DNA of 64,000 nucleotides from Emiliania huxleyi CCMP1516 (lineage: Eukaryota; Haptophyta; Isochrysidales; Noelaerhabdaceae), in contig NW_005196603.1 of assembly GCF_000372725.1 (NCBI RefSeq), positions 125,489 to 189,488 on the forward strand, read 5' to 3'. The position numbers were made by a program, and so were the translations under genes. Shown in pieces: positions 57,312 through 64,000 of this stretch (within the stretch, counting starts at the first letter, position 1; each line of letters opens with the position of its first letter). Below the pieces are notes generated by a model, which saw nothing but the letters and a program-made list of their open reading frames with translations, did not search any database and had not been told where the DNA came from.

Positions 57312-58748
57312 ATGTCCAAACCGCCGCGCCGCCGCTCACACCGCCACGCCTCCACCGCTCCCTCGCCAGAAGCGCCCTCGCCAGACGCGCCGCCGCCCGC
57401 CCGCCTGCTCGACCTCCCCAGGGAGATCCTCGAGCGCGCCCTCTCCCGCTGCGACAGCCCCGTCGACATCGCTCGCGTCGGGGCCGTCTCGCTGCTCTTT
57501 CACTCGCTCGCGGAGCAGGGCATCCGCTTGTGGGCGCAAGAGCGCGGCTTCGAGCTGCCAGCGCAGCCAGAGGGCGAGACCTGCGCCGTGCGGTGGCTGT
57601 GCTATTCGGCGTTGCTGCACGAGTCCAACCCGCCGGCGAGGGCGGCGGGATGCCACTACACCAGCCTCTTCATTGACGGCGAGGGGCGGCTCTCGTCGTG
57701 CGGCTCGGCGCCGGACTACGACCCAATCCCCGGGCTGCTCGGCCACGGCGAGGGCGTGACGCGGCTCAACACACCGACCCGCCTCCCGTCGACGCTGGGT
57801 GACGAGCGCGCCGTGAGCGTCTCGGTTGGAGGTGGCCACAGCCTCGCCATCACCGACGGCGGCGCTGTGTGGAGCTGGGGCGATGGAGACTATGGCACGT
57901 TGGGCCACGGCGATCGGCAGGACCAGGGGCAGCCGCAGAAGGTCGAGGCCTTTGGTGGCCAGCGTGTCATGGCTGTGACGGCTGGAGGCAGTCACAGCCT
58001 CGCCCTCACCGCCGATGGCGCCGTTTGGAGCTGGGGCTGGGGCAACTCTGGCCGGCTAGGCCACGGCGACCAGCAGCGGCAGCTGCTGCCGAAGAAGGTC
58101 GAGGCCTTTGCTGGGCGGCGCGTCGTCGCCGTGTCGGCTGGAGTTAGCCACAGCCTCGCCCTCACCGCCGGCGGCGCTGTCTGGAGCTGGGGCTTTGGAG
58201 GCGATGGCAGGTTGGGCCACGGCGACACGCAGGACCAGTTGCTGCCGAAGAGGATCGAGGCTTTGGCTGGCCAGCGCGTCGTCGCTGTCTCGGCGGAAGA
58301 TCACAGCCTCGCCACCACCGCCGACGGAGCTGTCTGGAGCTGGGGCAGTGGAGGCTATGGCAAGCTGGGCCACGGCGACCAGCAGAGCCAGCTGCTGCCG
58401 AAGAAGGTCGAGGCCTTTACTGGACAGCGCGTAATCACTGTGTCGGCGGGAGGTAGGCACAGCCTCGCCCTCGCCGCCGACGGCTCCGTCTGTAGCTGGG
58501 GCCTTGGAGGTGATGGCCGGCTGGGCCACGGTGACGAGCAGCGCCAGCTGCTGCCGAAGAAGATCGAGGCCTTCGCTGGGCGGCGCGTCGTCGCTGTCTC
58601 GGCTGGAAGCTGCCACAGCCTCGCCCTCGCCGCCGATGGCGCTGTTTATGCTTGGGGCGAGGGCGAGCACGGCTGCCTGGGCCACGGAGAGGACCTTTCG
58701 AACCAGCTGCTGCCCAAGAAGGTTGAGGCGTGGTCGCCGGGGCCGTGA
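57312..58748 (+). CDS. F-box-like plus RCC1-repeat protein, copy 1
   Basis: 478 residues from MSKPPRRRSHRHAS. Residues about 30-80 look like an F-box or related helical module (LLDLPREILERALSRCDSP, VGAVSLLFHSLAEQGIRLWA). Residues about 165-475 hold six to seven RCC1 repeats of about 51 residues (GGSHSLALTADGAVWSWGWG...LGHGDQQ..LLPKKVEAF), forming a seven-blade propeller. RCC1 propellers act in Ran exchange or as protein-binding platforms; fused to an F-box they would present substrates to an SCF ligase. That role is inference. Copy 2 at 59231 has the same length and near-identical 3' half. The leader differs between the copies. Confidence 0.85.
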   Translation: MSKPPRRRSHRHASTAPSPEAPSPDAPPPARLLDLPREILERALSRCDSPVDIARVGAVSLLFHSLAEQGIRLWAQERGFELPAQPEGETCAVRWLCYSALLHESNPPARAAGCHYTSLFIDGEGRLSSCGSAPDYDPIPGLLGHGEGVTRLNTPTRLPSTLGDERAVSVSVGGGHSLAITDGGAVWSWGDGDYGTLGHGDRQDQGQPQKVEAFGGQRVMAVTAGGSHSLALTADGAVWSWGWGNSGRLGHGDQQRQLLPKKVEAFAGRRVVAVSAGVSHSLALTAGGAVWSWGFGGDGRLGHGDTQDQLLPKRIEALAGQRVVAVSAEDHSLATTADGAVWSWGSGGYGKLGHGDQQSQLLPKKVEAFTGQRVITVSAGGRHSLALAADGSVCSWGLGGDGRLGHGDEQRQLLPKKIEAFAGRRVVAVSAGSCHSLALAADGAVYAWGEGEHGCLGHGEDLSNQLLPKKVEAWSPGP

Positions 58749-59230
58749 GAAAGCCCGCGCAGTTGGACAAGGAGGGGATGGTCCGGCTTCTCGCGGGCTC
58801 AACGAGGAGAGGGTTTGGCTCGGCGTCACGGGCGTGGCGAGCCCGAGGGTGGGCGCGGCGGCGGCGATGGTGGCGAAAGCCGCGGCGGCGGCGCGGAGGA
58901 GGCCGCGGCCGCTATGGAGGCGGGAGAGGACGTGAGATCATGTGTGAGGCTGCGTTGGCCTTTGAGTCTTGTGCGTGCCTTGGCTCTTGTGCGTGCTGCC
59001 GTGCGAAGAGGCTCTTGGCAGAGAGAGAGGCTATTCCAGAGGCTTCTGTAGTCGCGAGTTTGTGTGTGTTCGCGCGTCTTGCGAGTCAAAGGCAGTCGAA
59101 GGCAAACCATGTCGCCGACGCCGGAGGAAACAAATCTCACGCCGGAATTCGCGAACGATTTTCTTTTTCTCGCGTCAGTCCCGTGCCCAGTGTTGTGCGA
59201 GGGAGTTGTGGTAAAATTCTTTTTCTCGCG
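58749..59230. other. spacer between RCC1 copies
   Basis: The first 300 bp (to about 59053) are repeated almost exactly after copy 2 (60668-60973). They include a degraded form of the LDREGLLKLLAEL...RIRF module found in the ankyrin proteins (AQLDKEGMVRLLA in one frame, LNEERVWLGVT in the next). The last 55 bp are a dispersed mobile-element 3' end. Confidence 0.6.
59176..59224 (+). mobile_element. dispersed mobile-element 3' end, copy 5
   Basis: CAGTCCCGTGCCCAGTGTTG to GTAAAATTCTTT matches 35040-35003 (minus strand) closely. It ends six bases before the ATG of RCC1 copy 2 and has the same orientation, so it forms that gene's immediate leader. No ORF tail is present. Confidence 0.75.
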
Positions 59231-60667
59231 ATGTCCAAACCGCCGCGCCGCCGCTCGCGCCGCCTCGCCTCCGCCTCGACCGCCGCTCCCTCGCCAGACG
59301 CGCCGCCGCCCGCCCGCTTGCTCGACCTCCCCAGGGAGCTCCTCGAGCGCGCCCTGTCTCGCTGCGACAGCCCCGCCGACATCGCTCGCGCCGCGGCCGT
59401 CTCGCTCCTCTTTCACACCTCGCTTGCGGAGGAGGGCATCCGCTTGTGGGCGCAAGAGCGCGGCTTCGAGCTGCCGCCGCCGCCAGCGGGCGAGGTCTGC
59501 GCCGTGCGGTGGCTGTGCTATTCGGCGTTGCTGCACGAGTCCAACCCGCCGGCGAGGGCGGCGGGATGCCACTACACCAGCCTCTTCATTGACGGCGAGG
59601 GGCGGCTCTCGTCGTGCGGCTCGGCGCCGGACTACAACCCAATCCCCGGGCTGCTCGGCCACGGCGAGGGCGTGACGCGGCTCAACACACCGACCCGCCT
59701 CCCGTCGACGCTGGGTGACGAGCGCGCCGTGAGCGTCTCGGTTGGAGGTGGCCACAGCCTCGCCCTCACCGCGCACGGCAGTGTCTGGAGCTGGGGCGAT
59801 GGATTCTTTGGCAAGCTGGGCCACGGCGACCAGCAGGACCAGTGGCAGCCGCAGAAGGTCGAGGCCTTTGGTGGCCAGCGTGTCATGGCTGTGACGGCTG
59901 GAGGCAGTCACAGCCTCGCCCTCACCGCCGATGGCGCCGTTTGGAGCTGGGGCTGGGGCAACTCTGGCCGGCTAGGCCACGGCGACCAGCAGCGGCAGCT
60001 GCTGCCGAAGAAGGTCGAGGCCTTTGCTGGGCGGCGCGTCGTCGCCGTGTCGGCTGGAGTTAGCCACAGCCTCGCCCTCACCGCCGGCGGCGCTGTCTGG
60101 AGCTGGGGCGATGGAGACTACGGCCAGCTGGGCCACGGCGACACGCAGGACCAGTTGCTGCCGAAGAGGATCGAGGCCTTGGCTGGCCAGCGCGTCATCG
60201 CTGTCTCGGCTGGATATAGCCACAGCCTCGCCCTCACCGCCGACGGCGCTGTCTGGAGCTGGGGCGGTGGAGACTACGGCAAGCTGGGCCACGGCGACCA
60301 GCAGAGCCAGCTGCTGCCGAAGAAGGTCGAGGCCTTTACTGGACAGCGCGTAATCACTGTGTCGGCGGGAGGTAGGCACAGCCTCGCCCTCGCCGCCGAC
60401 GGCTCCGTCTGTAGCTGGGGCCTTGGAGGTGATGGCCGGCTGGGCCACGGTGACGAGCAGCGCCAGCTGCTGCCGAAGAAGATCGAGGCCTTCGCTGGGC
60501 GGCGCGTCGTCGCTGTCTCGGCTGGAAGCTGCCACAGCCTCGCCCTCGCCGCCGATGGCGCTGTTTATGCTTGGGGCGAGGGCGAGCACGGCTGCCTGGG
60601 CCACGGAGAGGACCTTTCGAACCAGCTGCTGCCCAAGAAGGTCGAGGCGTGGTCGCCGGGGCCGTGA
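59231..60667 (+). CDS. F-box-like plus RCC1-repeat protein, copy 2
   Basis: 478 residues from MSKPPRRRSRRLASAS, the same length and domain order as copy 1: F-box-like module (LLDLPRELLERALSRCDSPA), then six to seven RCC1 repeats. The first about 90 codons and the blades near 60100-60260 differ from copy 1, while the final roughly 350 bp and the following 300 bp look identical by eye. That is a tandem duplication with later conversion or selective divergence. Its leader is a mobile-element 3' end, unlike copy 1, so expression control has probably diverged. Confidence 0.85.
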   Translation: MSKPPRRRSRRLASASTAAPSPDAPPPARLLDLPRELLERALSRCDSPADIARAAAVSLLFHTSLAEEGIRLWAQERGFELPPPPAGEVCAVRWLCYSALLHESNPPARAAGCHYTSLFIDGEGRLSSCGSAPDYNPIPGLLGHGEGVTRLNTPTRLPSTLGDERAVSVSVGGGHSLALTAHGSVWSWGDGFFGKLGHGDQQDQWQPQKVEAFGGQRVMAVTAGGSHSLALTADGAVWSWGWGNSGRLGHGDQQRQLLPKKVEAFAGRRVVAVSAGVSHSLALTAGGAVWSWGDGDYGQLGHGDTQDQLLPKRIEALAGQRVIAVSAGYSHSLALTADGAVWSWGGGDYGKLGHGDQQSQLLPKKVEAFTGQRVITVSAGGRHSLALAADGSVCSWGLGGDGRLGHGDEQRQLLPKKIEAFAGRRVVAVSAGSCHSLALAADGAVYAWGEGEHGCLGHGEDLSNQLLPKKVEAWSPGP

Positions 60668-60973
60668 GAAAGCCCGCGCAGTTGGACAAGGAGGGGATGG
60701 TCCGGCTTCTCGCGGGCTCAACGAGGAGAGGGTTTGGTTCGGCGTCACGGGCGTGGCGAGCCCGAGGGTGGGCGCGGCGGCGGCGATGGTGGCGAAAGCC
60801 GCGGCGGCGGCGCGGAGGAGGCCGCGGCCGCTATGGAGGCGGGAGCGGACGCGACATCATGTGTGAGGCTGCGTTGGCTCTTGAGTCTTGTGCGTGCCTT
60901 GGCTCTTGTGCGTGCTGCCGTGCGAAGAGGCTCTTGGCAGAGAGAGAGGCTATTCCAGAGGCTTCTGTAGTCG

Positions 60974-62234
60974 CGCCATCGCCGTCGGGGAGAGGGGGGA
61001 CGACACTCTGGGGGGCGGGGGAGGCGGGGGCCCTAGAGGGTATCCATGCGGGGGGGAGATGGGGTCCCACGGCCCGCCGCAGGCGCCGATTTTTTCGGCA
61101 CTTTTTTCTTTTTTGGGCGATTTTTTACTTGTTTTCAAGGAATTCGCCGGTCTTGCGGCGCCATGCTATCACGCCTTGCGACAGCCTGTCGGCGCTGCTG
61201 ACCGTGCCCTGCTGAACAATTGACCACCTGCATAGCTCGCGGCCTTAGTATCCACCATTCAGTGACGACCTGATCGTACGGCCAGTAGGAAGGTGTCCTT
61301 CCAGCGCGTGCACGCTTCTGACGCTATGCGCGTCACAAACTGCCTCGGCGACTGGCTGCTGGCACTCTCGAGGCTATGCCTACACAGCCTCGCGCGCATG
61401 GGCAGTCAGGAGGGGCCATGCACCTTCTCCGGACAGCGCCGGTGCCTCTCTCTTGGACCGGCAAACTTGGTGGTCTCGTGTCACCAATGTGGGACCAGTG
61501 CGGCGGATCGCGCCATCGACAGCTCTGAACTGCGCCTCACCACTGACCGGGAAGGCCGCCAAGTGGGCCAGCACCGGTCACACATTGTGGCAGCAGTCAG
61601 CAGTTATCTGATAGCTAGAGCAGCAGCGTCAGGGTCGCAGGGTCGGATCATGTCAAGCCTCTCGCCCGGCCGGCCGCGTGCAGACGTCGGCCTGTCTGCT
61701 GTCTGGAGTGATCTGTCGGCGGTCAGTACGACCGATCAGGTCGGAGTTTTCTGATGGCTAGAGGATCTATCTGTATGTACTCCTCGAGATCTCTCCAAAT
61801 CTGCCCTCTGATCAACCGTGATCATTCGGGAAGTCGGTGCTAGCGGAGACTAGCGGAGCCGGAGCCCCGTTTCCGCACTGCGGCGCGGCGCACGGTGCCT
61901 CCGGGGGCCCCCGCCTCCCCCCAGAGGGACGACACTGCTTCGGCAGCGTGCACCTCGATCCTGCACCGTGTTTGTTATGACCCCCCCCAATGAACACACC
62001 AGTGAGGGAGGGCGAGACGATCGAGGGATCCCGTACCATGCGGAATCGACCCTATCCAGTGCTCAAGTGCTCAAGTTGGGCCCTCTGTGTGGTGCACGCC
62101 CTCCGAGCGGGGCGGGGTCTGCCCGTCGGGTTGCTGCCCTAATCCCGCTAGGGTTGGCTGCTATATTTATTTATTTATACACTGCAGGCATCCGAACCGT
62201 CCCGACTTCCTAAGAAAGAAACAACGCGTTAGCG
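60974..62234. other. 1.26-kb intergenic region
   Basis: No supported gene. GGGGCGGGGGAGGCGGGGGC-type runs (61010-61040), a T-rich block (61088-61135) and short AT-rich TATTTATTTATTTATA (62162) just upstream of the GH5 gene are the only notable content. Confidence 0.5.
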
Positions 62235-63864
62235 ATGGGCGGAGAGCCCCTTCTACCGGCTGCATCCGAGCCGTCAGCCACCGCAAGGGAGCGTGGCTAT
62301 GCTCGGCTGACCGACGCGCAGAAGAGCGCACCGCACCGCTCCAACGTGGCGGGCAGAGCTTTCCTGCTCGGCTGCGCAGCACTTGCGTTGCTGTTGGTCG
62401 TGCTGGCGCTGCTCGCCCGCCTGGCTGCTTGGAATCGGCGCGATGTGGTGGCCGAGGCCTGGATGGAGCGCCACACGCCCCTCTACGGCGTCAACGTCGG
62501 TGGCTGGCTGGTCCTCGAGAAGTGGCTGTGCGGAACCACCTCCCTCCGCACGAAATGCTGCGGCGAGGTGGCGTCGCCCTACTCGGCCGCGGCTGCGGGC
62601 GACAGTGAGGACGAGTTTTCCCTCACCGCGCGTCTGCGAGCTGCGGATGAGCTCGACGCGATCGACGCCTTCCGCTCCGCGCGCGTCTCGAGCGTCGACT
62701 TCGAGGCCATGGCCTCCGCGGGCGTGACCGCCGTGCGCGTGCCATTCCCGTGGTGGGTGGCACGGGAGCCGGCGCCGCCCGGCTCGGAGGCTTGGCGCGA
62801 GGGCGCTGGCGGGTACCACGTGGGCCGCGGCATCGAGCTGCTCGACCAGGTCGTGTCAAATGCGGAGCGGCACTCGCTCTCGTTGCTCCTCGAGCTGCAC
62901 GCGGCGCCGGGCGGGCAGTCGGGCAGGCAGACCACCGGCCGCTCCGACCCGACCTGGGAGCCGTCGCGCTTCGACGCCGACGGGGCCCTCTCGGCGCTGC
63001 GGCTCGTGGCTACGCGGTACAATTCGTCGCGCTCCGTCGTCGCCATCTCGCCGCTCAACGAGCCCGAGCTGCCAAACGAGGTACTGTTGCCCTACTACAA
63101 GCGCGCCTACGAGACCGTCCGCGGCAGCGGCATGCGCGCCGGCCAGGTCGCCTTTGTACTGCAGCTCTACGGGCTCGGCGCCATCTTCTCGCTCGGGTGG
63201 GCGGCCCTCGACTCGCCCGAGGGGCTGCCGGCGGCGCGCTACCCAAACATCATTTTCGACCTGCACCTGTACTACGGCGTCCTCGTGCCACCTTTTCCGG
63301 CCCTCTTTGATCGGCTGGCCTCGCCGCACTTCGTCGCCGGCCCACTCGTCCATCTCGAGTCAATGCTGCTCGACGTGGGCAGCCGGCCGGCGCTGACGGG
63401 CGAGTGCGACGCGGCCACGGAGCGGTGGCGGTCACCATGAGGGGCGCAATGCCGAGCTGGCCATACCTCCCCCCGCCCCAGGTGGTCACTCCGGACGCCG
63501 TACGCCACGGACGACCAAAGCGCCCTACCGCGGCGCTTTGACGCGCAGAGCGACGGCGAGCACAATGCGACGATGCGCGCGTTGGGGAGGGCGCAGCTTG
63601 GCGAGCCGCCCCACGACAAGGCCGAGAGGATTATCACAACCACGCCGTCGTTGAGCTGGCCTCTTGCTCCATGTAGGCGCCCACTACGGCGCGAGTTCAA
63701 TTTTTGCGCGCTTGCTCGGGGGTCGGACCCGCCGCGCCGGCGCCTTCTTCTGGACGTGGGGCGGCGCGCCGCACGGCGAGGAGGAGTTCTGGAGCTTCGA
63801 GGTCGCTATCGAGCGTGGGTGGCTTCCGCCGGTGCGGATGTGGGGGAGTCCACCAAATAGATGA
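62235..63864 (+). CDS. GH5 exo-1,3-beta-glucanase-like type II membrane enzyme
   Basis: Three exons: 62235-63424, 63482-63600 and 63677-63864, 498 residues. Intron 1 (57 bp) is GT-AG; intron 2 (76 bp) has a GC donor (GGCGAGCC) and an AG acceptor (CATGTAG). A membrane anchor lies at residues about 38-65 (AFLLGCAALALLLVVLALLA). GH5 landmarks: YGVNVGGWLVLEKWL, VRVPFPWW, LLELHAAPGGQSG, SPLNEPE (the acid/base Glu in NEP), IIFDLHLYYG, TGECDAA (the nucleophile Glu; most GH5_9 enzymes have GEWS) and a C-terminal AFFWTWGG...FWSFEVAIERGWLPP. Such enzymes cut or remodel 1,3-beta-glucan; haptophyte storage glucan is a beta-1,3 type, so storage or wall turnover is plausible. Confidence 0.85.
63601..63676 (+). 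other. 76-bp GC-AG intron in the GH5 gene
   Basis: Only a GC donor at 63601 with the AG at 63675-63676 joins GRAQLG to AHYGASSIFARLL and brings the conserved FFWTW end into frame. Confidence 0.7.
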
Positions 63865-64000
63865 GACTGTCTCTACTGTATAAAACTTCGAGCTGCGACA
63901 GTGCGTGCGCGCTCTGTCTCACGCGCAGAATTTTACACGTCTTTCGGCGCGGAGCGTTCCAAAGTGCAAAGAAGGCAAGCGGCAACGGCAACACCGCGCA

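Larger units (their letters stand above)
57312..60973 (+). repeat. tandem gene duplication (about 1.74-kb units)
   Basis: Units 57312-59053 and 59231-60973 match over the whole gene plus about 300 bp of 3' flank. The match ends abruptly after GGCTTCTGTAGTCGCG in both. Confidence 0.85.

Noticed and set aside
57312-58748. Calling RCC1 proteins the Ran exchange factor
   Set aside because: The F-box-like front, tandem duplication and shuffled tail argue for a lineage-specific adaptor family rather than the essential nuclear RCC1.
61268-61743. Inverted repeat GACCTGATCGTAC / GTACGACCGATCAGGTC as element ends
   Set aside because: The arms differ by an insertion and are only about 13 bp; no coding content or duplication at the ends supports an element.

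Overview
The window reads as nuclear DNA of a GC-rich unicellular alga, most likely a haptophyte of the Emiliania/Prymnesium kind. The reasons are very high GC, especially at third codon positions; large eukaryotic genes with few and very short introns (54 to about 180 bp), several of which fit best as GC-AG rather than GT-AG; and protein families typical of eukaryotes (N-recognin, NELF-B, Ski2, ERMP1, Pop7, E2). It comes from a draft assembly, with a 100-base N gap at 36180-36279 next to doubtful sequence. The lineage call is inference from gene style, not from a marker gene.

Layout. 1-5235: 3' part of a UBR-type N-recognin with a RING interrupted by about 500 residues. 5622-8642: an MMPL/Patched-like RND transporter (minus). 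9266-11065: BTB-BACK protein. 11248-13286: NELF-B (minus). 14235-15300: relic of a mobile-element ORF. 15919-17610: NHL-repeat plus BTB protein (minus). 19112-21008: amidase fragment, then an ABHD17-like hydrolase. 21339-22985: weak or fragmentary genes. 23480-25540: ankyrin protein (minus), with a mobile-element 3' end just upstream. 26170-27525: TBL-like PC-esterase. 28472-29764: HxRRGD glycosyltransferase. 30444-34054: Ski2-like helicase (minus). 35003-36179: mobile-element relic and its 3' ends, then the gap, then a partial ankyrin paralogue (36745-37640). 38107-39348 (minus) and 39495-39874 (plus): head-to-head CCCH zinc-finger and Pop7-like genes. 40578-41366: a small deleted Ty1/copia derivative. 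41553-42197: small membrane protein (minus). 42432-45535: ERMP1-like M28 metallopeptidase in three exons. 45970-46680: an E2. 47187-about 53810: a large minus-strand fusion of acyl-AMP ligase, ketoreductase, carrier protein, leucine-rich repeats and alpha/beta hydrolase. 53935-54752: foldback element with 170-bp inverted arms. 55170-56620: N-myristoylation-signal protein with an alanine-rich helical tail. 57312-60667: two tandem F-box-like/RCC1 genes. 62235-63864: GH5 glucanase-like membrane enzyme in three exons.

The genes do not form an operon or one pathway. Themes that recur are ubiquitin signalling (UBR, E2, two BTB proteins, two F-box-like RCC1 proteins), RNA biology (NELF-B, Ski2, Pop7, CCCH) and cell-surface glycan or lipid chemistry (TBL-like esterase, glycosyltransferase, GH5, MMPL, acyl-AMP ligase fusion). 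The strongest candidates for something not yet described are the ligase-KR-ACP-LRR-hydrolase fusion, the mobile element whose roughly 100-nt 3' end is scattered upstream of several genes, a short C-terminal peptide module shared by ankyrin and RCC1 genes, and a 61-bp intron that begins with a 24-bp copy of its own downstream exon.
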